DNA of 64,000 nt from Brassica napus. Taxonomy: Eukaryota; Streptophyta; Magnoliopsida; Brassicales; Brassicaceae. The stretch covers positions 9,341,065 to 9,405,064 of the forward strand of contig NC_063452.1 in the NCBI RefSeq assembly GCF_020379485.1, in the 5' to 3' direction. The translations under genes were made by a program, and so were the position numbers. Below, piece after piece: positions 1 through 13,439 of the stretch. The notes below the pieces were generated by a model. It saw only the letters and a program-made list of their open reading frames with translations. It was not told the DNA's origin and made no database searches. Every line of letters starts with the position of its first letter. Position 1 is the first letter of the stretch.

Positions 1-722
1 TAGAGATTCAATTATGTTTCCCACCTTTTTTGTAGGCACTAATAGCAAAAAGAATGTCCTCCCATAGATAAGGTAATCAATCATGCAAACTTTACAGTTT
101 CATCCTTGCTTTCTTTTTTCATAACTTCGATTTAAATTCGTAAACTATCTTTAATTTGTATTCCCTACATGCATTGATCTTCATTATATGTTATGTTTTT
201 CTTTAGTTTACATTTTGTTCAATGTTATTATCAAGCTTCGTCCCGCCAAGTCCTTTCAGTTACCATTGCTACCTTTTCTTATATTGTTCATCATATTTCT
301 GTGCAACAGCTGAAATGAACTACGATGCAATACAGCATATGAGGCCTCAAAAAAGATGTTTGTTTTAACCATTGGCTCAAACAAGATGTGACAGAAACAA
401 AGTCAGAGGGACTCATTTCAAAGTTGGTGCACAATGGTGTCAGATAGTCAAAAAACGATGTGCATACAAGTGAGTGAATTCTTCTACCACAACAATATAC
501 TAGAGAATCCACATCATTTTACTGGATCAGATTATAACAACAGTATATCAGGTACGAAATTTTTTTTGAGGATCTCATCAGTTACCTCAATGGATCTTCC
601 ACCAATTTTATTGTACATATTAGAGTTTCATAAGATATGCATATTAATTTTTGTGGCCGTACGTAGTACGGGACAGAACACTAATTAAAACTATAAAGCA
701 AAGGCTTTAACTGCTAGGATTT

Positions 723-990
723 TGTTTTTGGTGTAGTGTGGTGTTTGTAAATTCTCCTCCTAACCCGTAGGCGCGAGTTCAATTCTCCCTCAACCTGTAT
801 GTTTGATCCGAGTCTAAACGGGTACCCAAACCCCTAGGATCGTGGCTGATATATATGGTTATGGTTTGTAAAGCACTTAAACAGGTATTTTTGGTGTAGT
901 GTGGTGTTTTCTTTAGACAGTATATAGATTCGGATCGGCACAGAAAATATCTGATCCGAGTCTAAACGGGTACCCAAACGCCTAGGCTTA
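723..990. repeat. Two-unit internal repeat in the duplicated segment
   Basis: The phrases TTTTGGTGTAGTGTGGTGTT and CTAAACGGGTACCCAAAC each occur twice about 150 bp apart. The same pair recurs in copy 2 (about 9456-9720). A GCGAGTTCAATTCTCC stretch resembles a pol III B box, so a degraded SINE-like origin is possible. Confidence 0.55.
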
Positions 991-1060
991 ATAAGAACCT
1001 AAGCCTTTCAAACTTAAAGAAAACTTCTTGTAAGACTTCGCTTGATTAGTCTGAAAAGTA

Positions 1061-1068
<8 letters not shown>

Positions 1069-1101
<33 letters not shown>
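1069..1101. repeat. (AT)n microsatellite
   Basis: An uninterrupted AT dinucleotide run. It is shorter in the matching place in copy 2 (about 9798-9815), so this is a length polymorphism between the copies. Confidence 0.9.
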
Positions 1102-1103
<2 letters not shown>

Positions 1104-3046
1104 ATTTTTAAGAATGTTCTGAGATACGATAGCTAAATAAGTCTTTCATATTCTTTTATTTTTTTTGGTTGAAGTCTTTCATAATTTATGGAATGATATT
1201 AATGACATCAAAATAAATATTATATGTAAACCAATTTGAAATAACAAAAAAGCTTAGCTACCATTAAAATGTAAGGTTGTTGTCACTGTCTGATATAAAA
1301 CGAATCGTGGTCTCTCAATGGATACTGGCGGGACTTGGGGCTCGTAAAGACAAGTAAAACGTCTCCCTCTTGATGGCTGTGTATACATGTAACAGTCTAA
1401 CAGATGTACTCCTCAATCTGATATTTATATATTATGGTCATCGACCGACGGTATCCTTTTTCTTAAATATATGTGAATTTGTAAGAAAGAGTTTTGGTCG
1501 TAGAAGTTTCACTGAAAAATAATCACAAGTTTATTTCAATTTCTTGTCATCTCTATATATCAGTTCCACTTCAAATCTTTTATAAACGAGAACTAAAGCC
1601 TATTTTCTTTTGCTTGATGATAAATTAAGAGCCTGAAACTGACTGAGAATTAATTTGGGGAATTGGAACATGATTTTTTGTGGAATCTAATGATTCTAAT
1701 AGTTGAAAGAATTTTACCAGTTAACAAGATTTAACAAATTTTACCAAAAATTTTTACATGAACTTTTATTACTTGTGTATAAAATTCTATTGATTGTTAT
1801 TAACTTTTAAAGTAAGAAATTGATGGTGGTAGGGAAAAGGGAATGAGAATCATTTCAATTACTTCGTTCTCAACAAATTATGGTAAGAGCCCAGATTTTT
1901 TGAGTTTTTCAAAAAATTTATGTAACTTCGAATTTTTCAAATACTAATAAAGAATACGTTATGATGACATGTTTTTTTTCTTACACATCTCATATAGTTT
2001 TCTATCTTTTGTTTATTTATTAACAAATATATATATATATATTACTATTAGTGGTTGTTTAGTAGTTTATGCTCATTTAGCTTTGTATAGTTTGTTATTT
2101 GTTTTGGTTTGAGTCGTACATGTAAAATTATAGAAAAGAACTGAAATTGTGTTAATGTTAAAGTTGTGATTTGTATTATTTTATTATTCAATTTTGTGTG
2201 GTTTTGTATATGAGTGTATTTTACTAAATAGGTTTCAAAAATTTTATGTGTGTAGATGACATTCTCAAAGTTGAGTTTTATGAGTAAAAACAAAGAAAAT
2301 TTACATTCCAATAACAATAGATTTTAATGAAAAGTAAAATTTTCCAGTAACAAAAAAATTTGAGTGGAATTTAAAAGTCTCACACCCCAATAACAATGGA
2401 TTTTATTCAGATTTTAAAAATTTATAAACCAATAACAACGGAATCTCAAAATTTAATAATTTCTCTACAATTCTACTACCAATAACTGTTAGCTATTTGT
2501 GAATTCATAGTTTACGAAACTAATATTTATTTGAGGATGAATTATTCTCATTTGTATTTATATTAGTTTAGAAATATTATTCATATACTTCCATTTCTGT
2601 ATTAAACTATATATCTTGTAACTTATTTTGTCATGAGGGTTATGAATAACGCCCATGACAATTATCTCAGTAAACATTAAGTAAACACGTTCCCTTCACA
2701 GACATAAATAATTACTTGCTATCAATCTGTCATCACCGATTTATCACTTTGTTTCATATTGAAATTTTCAAATCCAATACATTGACTTTTATTAAAACTC
2801 CTTATGAAAAAGACATCTCGAAATATAACTAAGTTAAATTAAATTAAGTTAAATTAAAATGTTATGGACACAATCGATCACTAATAATGTACTTTTGTCG
2901 ATTTGTTTATCGTTATATCAATTTAGTTAACAACCCTTTAAAACTAAACATCATCACAGTTGGCATTAAGTAAACTGTTCCATTCACAGAGATCAATCTT
3001 GTCCAAGTTAGTGCCATGCGTCTTCTTCTAGATGTTTTCGAGTTGA

Positions 3047-3063
3047 TGTGAGGCCGTAATATT
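3047..3063. other. Empty target site of the copy-2 retroposon
   Basis: The 17-bp string TGTGAGGCCGTAATATT occurs once here. In copy 2 it occurs twice, flanking the 275-bp insert at 11808-12082. This is the pre-insertion allele. Confidence 0.9.
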
Positions 3064-4013
3064 TAGCTATACAAAAATTAAGAAGCCAATTAATGTAATA
3101 TCTAAACAAGCCAATAAACTTTAGACACTGAAATAATGAGGTAGTGAAGACAATCAGAAAAAGATGAAACATTCAGTTGAACTGAACATGTTTTGCTTCT
3201 TCACTTGTTCTGGTAGTTAGATCAATATATATATTAGTATTATAAATTAAAAACGCGTGACTAAAAAGGTTCTAATTGCAATATAGCCCAATTTTCTTTT
3301 TCTTTTTTTTTGTCAAACCCCGATTTTCTTTCTTATATCTCTGAAATAATATATAATCTTGAAAAATAACTAAAAAGCTATACTTTAAAATGGAAAAGAT
3401 TGACAAGAAATTGATCTTATTGCTTTGTGGTATACCAGATTTGAAGAAATAGATTTATAATCTTCAAATGAACTCAAGAGGGTTGACCTTGTGTTCATTA
3501 ATTTTATTTGATATACCTATGCTTAAGTCTGAATTAGCCAGTCCTCTTTTTTTATGAAAGTTTTGTAATGATAGTTTAGATTCTTCATTTTTGTTTAAGA
3601 AACTCCGCTTAAAATTAAACGAGACGCCAGAACAGTGAAATACTTATAGTCCAGATGCAAAAAATTGTTAAAATGATTTCTGTTTGTGTGTAAACTTTTT
3701 TTACATAAGAAAAACCAAATATTTTGTTTTTCATATAACCATTAGATTAACTTGCGCAGAACGGAAGTATTATAGTCTTAGTTTGTTTGTCTTGTGATAT
3801 GCATTTAGAGTATTAAATATACATGTTTATATGTTAAAGTAATATTTATGATAAAAACACAGTATGTTGTTTTTCATAATCAACCATCATTTTCCACTTA
3901 CAGTAAATGGAAATAATTATTTTCTTGTATAGTTGAGTTTTGATTTTGCATTTAATTTTGAAGAAATAAAATGCTGGTAAAACAGTATCAAATATATAAT
4001 TTATTGCATATAC

Positions 4014-6321
4014 ACTACAAGAAAACACACAACATTCTGACGGACAATATTTTCGTCGGTTTTCTTTGATGACATTCCGACGAGATACCGACGAAACATA
4101 TAATTTCATGTTCGTCGGTATTTCGTCGAAAAATTCTGACGAAATACCGACGTAAGTCAGGTTGTCGGAAATATCCGACAAAATTCCGACAGAATATTAT
4201 AATTTTGTGGTTTCGATAGGGATTTGAAGTTCGTCAGAATTCCATCGAAATATTCCGACGGAAATCCGACGGGTTTTTGACTTTCGTCGGAATGTCGTCG
4301 GAATTTTCTACGACGAAACAGATTTTAGATTTGCAAAGTTATTATAAATGTATAATTTGATACTTAAAATATCCAAATAACACATTTATAAATTTATAAT
4401 ATGAAATTAGTTCACACCGTTAAAGTTTTTCATATAAAAAAATTATTTACGTATACATATCAACGTATTCGTAACATCCTCCAATAACACTTATATACTT
4501 ATACAAACATATTACGGTAATATAAGAGTAGATTTTGATTTTGTATAATATCGAGTGAAACAAGTAATTATTTTTGTTAAACCTCTTATAAATCATTTAC
4601 ATACTATCAAATATTTCTATGTGATCGTTAGACTGTTGTTTTGAAACCTCAAATTCTTATTTCTCTAAATTCCGTCGGAAATCCGTCGAAAATTCCAACC
4701 ATATTCCGACGGAAAATACCGACAAAATTCCGACGGACTCTAACCCCGACCAATCAAAAGACATGCAGAAACTCATAGTTTCTCGAGGCTTCCTTTGGCG
4801 ATATTCTCGAAACATTCCAACGGAATTCCGACGAAATAAATGTGACGAACAGGTTTCGTCGGAATTTCGTCGGACTTTTTCACTTTACCCGGGAAGAGAA
4901 TTTGCGAAATTTATATGATTAACCGCTTAAAATAGAACCGACCGAATTCTGACGGAAACTCTCCGTCGGTTTATTTTTAATACATAAACCGACCCTTCTT
5001 CTTCTTCCTCATTTTTTCTCTTCTCCTCTGCAATCTTTGCGGTCTTACTCCTCTCTCTCTCTCTCACAAATCTGTGACTCCGACCCCAAATCCTCCAAAT
5101 CTCTTCCTCAATCATGTAAGTCATCTAAACCCTTCTTTAAATTACATTTTTTTAGGTTGGAATGTTAGAATTGTGGATTTTAGGTTTTGAATCTGAAGAT
5201 TTAGGATAGAATTGATAGTTTTAGGAGTTATATGTTGTTAGATTTTGTTTTAGGTTGTTGTTTTGTATGTAGATTGAAACTTTTAGATGTTAAGATTTTA
5301 GAATTTATATGTTAAATATTTTTATAAGAACATTTTTTGTGTATTTATAATGCTTTCAAGTTTTTACTATCTTTTATTGTTTCAAAACGTTTTTATAATT
5401 TTATATAACGTTTTAAGCTTTTTATAAAACATTTTAAGTTTCTATAAAATTTTTTTTAAGTTTGTTATAATTTATAAAAAGTTTTCTGGTTTCTAAAATT
5501 TATCAAAACCTTTTTCGCCTTTTTAAGAACCTTTTCAATCAATAAAATGTTTTTGTGTTTTTTTTTAGATTTAATTAAAATGTTTTCAGTTAGTAGAAAA
5601 AGGTTTCAATTACAAAAAGTTTTTTAAAATTTTTAAAAATGTTTTCTCTTTGTTTTAAAATATTTTCAATTTCTAAACCGTTATATATTTTAAAAATTTA
5701 TAAAAACATTTATTATAAAGGATTTTAAAACAATTATACTACAAAAATGTTTTTCTAATTTTAATTATATATATATAAAGAATTAAAAATATTTATTATA
5801 AATGATTTTTAAAAAATAATTATCTTAAAAAACGTTTTTATAATTTTAAAATTTTATATATATTTAATGAATTAAAAATATTTATTAAAAATATTTAAAT
5901 AAAATCTGTTTTATTTTTTTTTTAAATAATTTATAAAGTCCGCCGGAATTTTGTTGGAAATCTGTCCGTCGAAATTTCGTCGGAAATATGTCCGTCGTTA
6001 AATGTTCTTTTGTTCGGTTAATGAAGGAACGTATGGGTCAGTTAGTAGACGCACAAAAAGAAGTAACAATTACTTCAGAAGCGTCAGAGAGGGAACTTGA
6101 ACTCGAAGCACAACTCGTCGAGACACGCAGTATTATTCAAGAACAGGTACTCTTATTAGATTTCTCAAATACTATGTATCTTCTAGAAACATTACAAAAT
6201 TTTATAATCGTGTATTTTTTATTTTACGTAGGAATCTATAATGTCTAAGCATTTGCCAAAGACAGACCGGAGAAGAAACTCAGCTCCTCCTTCACAGTCT
6301 CTCAGTGGACTTCGTGGCTGA
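4014..6321 (+). mobile_element. CACTA (En/Spm-type) transposon fragment, 5' end
   Basis: The element starts with CACTACAAGAAAACAC, the classic plant CACTA terminal repeat. It is followed by dense subterminal repeats of the CCGACGAAA/TTTCGTCGG type in both orientations (4030-4320, 4670-4740, 4810-4970, 5940-5998). A pyrimidine-rich leader (about 4990-5112) runs into an ATG followed at once by a GTAAGT-like donor, then an AT-rich stretch, then the terminal exons of a gene. I could not find the opposite CTTGTAGTG terminus before 8734, so the element is truncated or its far end has decayed. Confidence 0.75.
5988..6321 (+). CDS. Terminal exons of a CACTA-associated gene (partial)
   Basis: Two exons join in phase. 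The first (open from at least 5988 to 6146) ends in a GAACAG|GTACTC donor. The second (6232-6321) follows a TTTTACGTAG acceptor and ends in TGA. The first encodes a charged stretch containing KERMGQLVDAQKEVTITSEA and a Glu-rich segment likely to form a coiled coil; the second gives a short basic, Ser/Pro-rich tail. The position inside a CACTA element and the coiled-coil C-terminus suggest a Ptta/En/Spm-type transposon protein, but no catalytic motif is visible. Upstream exons are not identifiable in the AT-rich 5120-5940 stretch. Confidence 0.4.
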
Positions 6322-8733
6322 CTTAGATTGTGGACCTCTCTGGTGCAAAATATATCAAATCTCTTAACAAGGAAATGTCTCATGTCTTTTATAATCAATT
6401 TACAGAAGAGTTTATATGAATTATTAATGGATGTGGATTCGTATTTGTAACATTGTACAGAAGAACATCTCGGTTGTTTATTTTTGGAGATAGTTACATG
6501 ATAAGACACTTTTCTAATCAATAACAATTTGGGTACTTTCCGACACCCACCCACTTTTGCTAACAAAAATCTCTGAAAATCCAAAAAAAAAAAAGTCTCT
6601 GGAAATCTAAAGTGTGATTGGTTATCGATTAGAGTAAAATGGTGAGAAAATATGGTGAAAATGAGAGGGATAGAAAATAATAACGTTGAAGTAAACTTTT
6701 TCATCTCGTTAATAGTTGAGGTAAGATTTATTCTACTTTTAGGTTTTTACTGGTGATAATTAAAATATGAATATGAATAAGTAAGAAAAAAAAACATGAA
6801 AAAAATAAATGGAATAAAAATGAATATTTATTTCTTTTGTTTCATATCAATTTTGATAAGGATTGTATTTTTTTCTATAGTTCCTTAAAATTCAAAGAAT
6901 GACAAGGAATCAAACGCAACGAAAATTTCATTTATGGGGAATTTTCGCTGCATTTGATTCCTCATGAATGGTGTAATTTAAAAAAAATGAGTAAGAATTG
7001 ACTATTCCTTTTATTCCCTATGTCACCATTTAGACCCACTTTAATTTACTCTAATTCTATTTTAGAGTAAAATAGATGAAATCATATTCCACTTGATTGG
7101 ATGAAAAGTAGAGTAAATTGGCTGAAATAAATTTCCAGCCACTTTAATTTACTCTAATTCTACCATACAGTAATGTAACTCTAATTAATTAGGAATTAGT
7201 TATATGCTAAACGACAACTACGCTTCCCTAGTCCTAACTAGGCCTGGGCATAAAAATCGAGAATCAAAAATCATATCGGAACCGAACCAAAAATCAAACC
7301 CGAAAACGAACCGATGTTCAAAAATAACCGAACGGTTCCTATTTTTTTATAACCGCAACCGAACCGAACCGAACCAAACCTAGGACCGAATGGATACCCG
7401 AATATCCAGAATACAATTTATATATCTAGAAATATTAATTATATACAGTATTAAAATTAGGCAATTCTCTCAAATTGTCTTTTTAAGTTTTTACCACCAA
7501 AATAGCCCTACAAAAAGAAAAAAATACCAAAATAGCTCTTTTTATTTTTAAAAATTTTAATTTTAATTTTTTTTATTTTTTAAAATAAGAAAATAGCCCT
7601 CAACCGGGTTTTCAGTGTGTTACTATATTCGAACAGAACCCGAGTAAACCCGAACCAACACCAAACCAAATTTTCATGATATCCGAATGAGATTGAATTT
7701 GTGCTCCCAAAAATCCAAACCTTAATTGACCCCGAACTGAAACCGGCTGGACATCCGAACACCCATGATCTATGCATCGTTTCTCATAAAGAAATGCATT
7801 GAAAATGGAGGGTGCAAAAAAGAATGTCCACCGAAAAAAATGACAGCTATATGCATCGTTTCTCATAAAGAGACTTTAATCCAAAATACCGAAGACGGCC
7901 CTGGATTTTTTATATACTAAAGTACAAGTCACTTGTCCACTAAAATGTTAACACATTGGCTATTGTTTTACAAAAAAAAAAAAAAAAATTAGAAAAAAGT
8001 TATCACATAATTTCCAAAATTTGCAACTTCAAATATCTAAACTCCTGCATTTTCACCACTTCAAACATTTTTTCCTACATAATTTTTGATCTACGAATCT
8101 GTTTCACGTCATATATAAGTAATATAACTTTTTTTTTTTGAAAAAAGTATAAGTAATATAACTTCTCAAATCATGATATGACTTCAACCTGTTTCATCTT
8201 CTAATATATAATTTTCCATAACTGGTTTTTTTCTCTCTTCTTCTCCATCGTTTCATATTCTGTTTTTCCAGCTTTTCAGTATATATTAAGTTAATTAAAA
8301 AAAGCTTTTCAGTATATAAACAAAAATCAGTACAGGTCTGTGACTACTCTATTCATATTCCTTTTTTTCTATTCTGTTCAAATTAATATCATTTGATTGG
8401 TTTAACATGATTCAGATAGAAGATGTAACTTGAGTATTCTGTTGTTTCAGAGCTTAATTCTTCAAAAAGACAGGGAAACAAGAGCAATGTTTGCAAATCA
8501 GGTAAAAATAAGTTAAGGCTTATCTTTAGGAATGTATATACTTCAATCAAAAATTTCTAATCTTTAGAAGTTTTGCATGTTTTCGTGATGCTTCTATATA
8601 GAAAAGGAGTGAACACGTGATTAGTGGATCATTAACACAAGTATTATGCAAAGTGTGAAGAGCAAATAAAAACAAAAACAAAAAGATAAAGCTAAAAATC
8701 TAGGAATTAACCATATGGAAAACAAGAAGATAT
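6322..8733. other. Intergenic or transposon-derived DNA between the duplicate copies
   Basis: No convincing gene. It holds a pair of CACTTTAATTTACTCTAATTC repeats (7035-7160), poly-A/T runs (7971-7990) and a short exon-like piece near 8452-8502 (TTTCAG...CAG|GTAAAA) that I cannot assign. The right boundary at 8733/8734 is where copy 2 begins. Confidence 0.5.
7243..7400. repeat. ACCGAA-rich dispersed repeat, copy 1 of 3
   Basis: The stretch begins with a GGCCTGGGCATAAAAATCG-like start and runs into AACCGAACCGAACC. The same family occurs in the other orientation at 25238-25400 and again at 62828-63000. It is common in crucifer intergenic DNA; the origin is unclear. Confidence 0.6.
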
Positions 8734-11700
8734 TAGAGATTCAATTATGTTTCCCACCTTTTTTGTAGGCACTAATAGCAAAAAGAATGTCCTCCCATAG
8801 ATAAGGTAATCAATCATGCAAACTTTACAGTTTCATCCTTGCTTTCTTTTTTCATAACTTCGATTTAAATTCGTAAACTATCTTTAATTTGTATTCCCTA
8901 CATGCATTGATCTTCATTATATCTTATGTTTTTCTTTAGTTTATATTTTGTTCAATGTTATTATCAAGCTTCGTCCCGCCAAGTCCTTTCAGTTACCATT
9001 GCTACCTTTTCTTATATTGTTCATCATATTTCTGTGCAACAGCTGAAATGAACTACGATGCAATACAACATATGAGGCCTCAAAAAAGATGTTTGTTTTA
9101 ACCATTGGCTCGAAAAAGATGTGACAGAAACAAAGTCAGAGGGACTCATTTCAAAGTTGGTGCACAATGGTGTCAGATAGTCAAAAAACGATGTGCATAC
9201 AAGTGAGTGAATTCTTCTAACACAACAATATACTAGAGAATCCACATCATTTTACTGGATCAGATTATAACAACAGTATATTAGGTAGGGAAATTTTTTT
9301 GAGGATCTCATCAGTTACCTCAATGGATCTTCCACCAATTTTATTGTACATATTAGAGTTTCATAAGATATGCATATTAATTTTTGTGGCCGTACGTAGT
9401 ACGGGACAGAACACTAATTAAAACTATAAAGCAAAGGCTTTAACTGCTAGGATTTTGTTTTTGGTGTAGTGTGGTGTTTGTAAATTCTCCTCCTAACCCG
9501 TAGGCGCGAGTTCAATTCTCCCTCAACCTGTATGTTTGATCCGAGTCTAAACGGGTACCCAAACCCCTAGGATCGTGGCTGATATATATGGTTATGGTTT
9601 GTAAAGCACTTAAACAGGTATTTTTGGTGTAGTGTGGTGTTTTCTTTAGACTGTATATAGATTCGGATCGACACTGAAAATATCTGATCCGTGTCTAAAC
9701 GGGTACCCAAATACCTAGGTTTAATAAGAACCTAAGCCTTTCAAACTTAAAGAAAACTTTTTGTAAGACTTCGCTTGATTAGTCTGAAAAGTAAAAAAAT
9801 ATATATATATATATATTGTATTTTTAAGAATGTTCTGACATACGATAGCTAAATAAGTCTTTTATATTTTTTTTATTTTTTTTGGTTGAATTCTTTCATA
9901 ATTTATGGAATGATATTAATGACATCAAAATAAATATTATATGTAAACCAATTTGAAATAACAAAAAAGCTTAGCTACCATTAAAATGTAAGGTTGTTGT
10001 CACTGTTTGATATAAACGAATCGTGGTCTCTCAATGGATACTGGCGGGACTTGGGGCTCGTAAAGACAAGTAAAACGTCTCCCTCTTGATGGCTGTGTAT
10101 ACATGTAACAGTCTAACGGATGTACTCCTCAATCTGATATTTAATATTATGGTCATCGACCGACGGTATCCTTTTTCTTAAATATATGTGAATTTGTAAG
10201 AAAGAGTTTTGGTCGTAGAAGTTTCACTGAAAAATAATCACAAGTTTATTCAATTTCTTGTCATCTCTATACATCAGTTCCACTTCAAATCTTTTATAAA
10301 CGAGAACTAAAGCCTATTTTCTTTTGCTTGATGATAAATTAAGAGCCTGAAACTGACTGAGAATTAATTTGGGGTAATTGGAACATGATTTTTTGTGGAA
10401 TTTGATGATTCTAATAGTTGAAAAAAATTTACCAGTTAACAAGATTTAACAAATTTTATCAAATATTTTTACATGAATTTTCATTACTTGTGTATAAAAT
10501 TCTATTAATTGTTATTAACTTTTAAAGTAAGAAATTGATGGTGGTAGGGGAAAGGGAATGAGAATCATTTCAATTAATTCGTTCTCAACAAATTATGGTA
10601 AGAGCCCAGATTTTTTGAGTTTTTCAAAAAATTTATGTAACTTCGAATTTTTCAAATACTAATAAAGAATACGTTATGATGACATGTTTTTTTTCTTACA
10701 CATCTCATATAGTTTTGTATCTTTTGTTTATTTATTAACAAATATATATATATATATATATTACTATTAGTGGTTGTTTAGTAGTTTATGCTCATTTAGC
10801 TTTGTATAGTTTGTTATTTGTTTTGGTTTGAGTCGTACATGTAAAATTACAGAAAAGAACCGAAATTGTGTTTATCGTCTATGTTAAAGTTGTGATTTGT
10901 ATTATTTTATTATTCAATTTTGTGTGGTTTTGTATGTGAGTGTATTTTACTACATAGGTTTCAAAAAATTTATGTGTGTAGATGACATTCTCAAAGTTGA
11001 GTTTTAGGAATAAAAACAAAGAAAATTTACATTCCAATAACAATAGATTTTAATAAAATCTTACAATTAATGAAAAATAAAATTTTTCCGGTAACAAAAA
11101 AAATTGAGTGGAATTTAAAAGTCTCGCACCCCAATAACAATGGATTTTATTCAGATTTTAAAAATTTATAAACCAATAACAACGGAATCTCAAAATTTGA
11201 TAATCTCTCTACAATTCTTCTACCAATAACTGTTAGCTATTTGTGAATTCATAGTTTACGAAACTAATATTTGTTTGAGGATGAATTATTCTCATTTGTA
11301 TTTATATTAGTTTAGAAATATTATTCATATACTTCCATTTCTGTATTAAACTATATATCTTGTAACTTATTTTGTCATGAGGGTTATGAATTACGCCCAT
11401 GACAATTATCTCAGTAAACATTAAGTAAACACGTTCCCTTCACAGACATAAATAATTACTTGCTATCAATCTGTCATCACCGATTTATCACTTTGTTTCA
11501 TATTGAAATTTTCAAATCCAATACATTGACTTTTATTAAAACTCCTTATGAAAAAGACATCTCGAAATATAACTAAGTTAAATTAAATTAAGTTAAATTA
11601 AAATGTTATGGACACAATCGATCACTAATAATGTACTTTTGTCGATTTGTTTATCGTTATATCAATTTAGTTAACAACCCTTTAAAACTAAACATTATCA

Positions 11701-13048
11701 CAGTTGGCATTAAGTAAACTGTTCCATTCACAGAGATCAATCTTGTCCAAGTTAGTGCCATGCGTCTTCTTCTAGATGTTTTCGAGTTGATGTGAGGCCG
11801 TAATATTTTTTTTTTTTTCATCAAATTTTGATTTAATAAAAAGAAACGGCCAAGCCCAACGGCCAAATCCCAAATACAAAGGCCCATAATACTATTTGGC
11901 CAACCAAAAAACAAACAAAAGCCTAACCCCAAATTGGCTGCACCGGCCCAAAAGCCACATCCTCGAGCCCAGCACCGACCGGCTCTGGAACGCGTGCGTC
12001 GGGGAGGCTGAAGCGAGACACGTGTGGAGATCCTGACCGTCTGTGCGCCACGCATCGCTCCGCCTCGATCCAACCTTCTCCGTGTGAGGCCGTAATATTA
12101 GCTATACAAAAATTAAGAAGCCAATTAATGTAATATCTAAACAAGCCAATAAACTTTAGACACTGAAATAGTGAGGTAGTGAAGACAATCAGAAAAAGAT
12201 GAAACATTCAATTGAACTGAACATGTTTTGCTTCTTCACTTGTTCTGGTAGTTAGATCAATATATATATTAGTATTATAAATTAAAAACGCGTGACTAAA
12301 AAGGTTCTAATTGCAATATAGCCCAATTTTCTTTTTCTTTTTTTTTTGTCAAACCCCAATTTTCTTTCTTATATATCTGAAATAATATATAATCTTGAAA
12401 AATAACTAAAAAGCTATACTTTAAAATGGAAAAGATTGACAAGAAATTGATCTTATTGCTTTGTGGTATACCAGATTTGAAGAAATAGATTTATAATCTT
12501 CAAATGAACTCAAGAGGGTTGACCTTGTGTTCATTAATTTTATTTGATATACCTATGCTTAAGTCTGAATTAGCCAGTCCTCTTTTTTTATGAAAGTTTT
12601 GTAATGATAGTTTAGATTCTTCATTTTTGTTTAAGAAACTCCGCTTAAAATTAAATGAGACGCCAGAACAGAGAAATACTTATAGTCCAGATGCAAAAAA
12701 TTGTTAAAATGATTTCTGTTTGTGTGTAAACGTTCTTTACATAAGAAAAACCAAATATTTTGTTTTTCATATAACCATTATATTAACTTGCGCAGAACGG
12801 AAGTATTATAGTTTTAGTTTGTTTGTCTTGTGATATGCATTTAGAGTATTAAATATACATGTTTATATGTTAAAATAATATTTATGATAAAAACACAGTA
12901 TGCTGTTTTTCATAATCAACCATCGTTTTCCACTTACAGTAAATGGAAATAATTATTTTCTTGTATATTTGAGTTTTGATTTTGCATTTAATTTTGAAGA
13001 AATAAAATGCTGGTAAAACAGTATCAAATATATAATTTATTGCATATA
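8734..13048. repeat. Segmental duplication, copy 2
   Basis: Matches 1-4013 from TAGAGATTCAATTATG through ...TTGCATATA. After subtracting the 275-bp retroposon and one 17-bp target copy it is about 4024 bp, against 4013 bp for copy 1. Sequence after 13048 is unique and leads to the kinase gene, so this is probably the ancestral right edge. Confidence 0.95.
11808..12082 (-). mobile_element. 275-bp retroposon (5'-truncated LINE or SINE-like) with 17-bp target duplications
   Basis: Flanked by TGTGAGGCCGTAATATT at 11791-11807 and 12083-12099. It begins on this strand with a T-run, so its poly(A) tail lies on the minus strand. It is GC-richer than its surroundings, with GGCCCA-rich text. Target-primed insertion (poly-A plus long target duplication) is clear from the sequence. 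Assignment to a LINE 3' end rather than a SINE rests only on the lack of A and B boxes. Confidence 0.85.
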
Positions 13049-13439
13049 AGCACACAAAGTATCAAATTAAGCACAGGTCTAAACACGAATAGTTATCAAA
13101 TCATAGTCCTTAAAAGTCGTAGAAATAAACAATCTATAAGCAATTTAAAAAATGTATATATGTAATACACATATAAACAAAAGGAAGTTAAATAATGACT
13201 AATTGTAGTATTGATTCTTTAGGATTGGGGCTAACATATAACTGACGAGTGTTAGGCCAGAAGAGCTTAAGATATGGACTACCTAACAATAGTTTCACTT
13301 AATTAAGAAAAATATGTTAGGCTTGACTTATTACAATTTAATTTGAAAAGTTTAAAGAAGTAAAAAAAATGAGAAAATGAAAAACAAAGTAAAATTGAGA
13401 ACATGGACATCCTCCAGCAGAGCTACCTGCCTTGTGAGA

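Larger units (their letters stand above)
1..4013. repeat. Segmental duplication, copy 1
   Basis: This segment recurs almost base for base at 8734-13048, with scattered substitutions and small indels. The copy may extend left of the window. It holds no gene I recognise: mostly AT-rich intergenic sequence with short decayed stretches (for example 300-480). Its right end, ...TTGCATATA, abuts the CACTA-type terminus at 4014, whereas copy 2 continues into unrelated sequence leading to the kinase gene. Confidence 0.95.

Noticed and set aside
291..512. A 73-codon ORF present in both duplicate copies (also 9024-9245)
   Set aside because: Its conservation only reflects the recent duplication; no domain, start context or splice signal supports it.
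3846..4181. A 111-codon minus-strand ORF across 4014
   Set aside because: It spans the junction between the duplicated segment and the CACTA subterminal repeats, so it is a chance frame.
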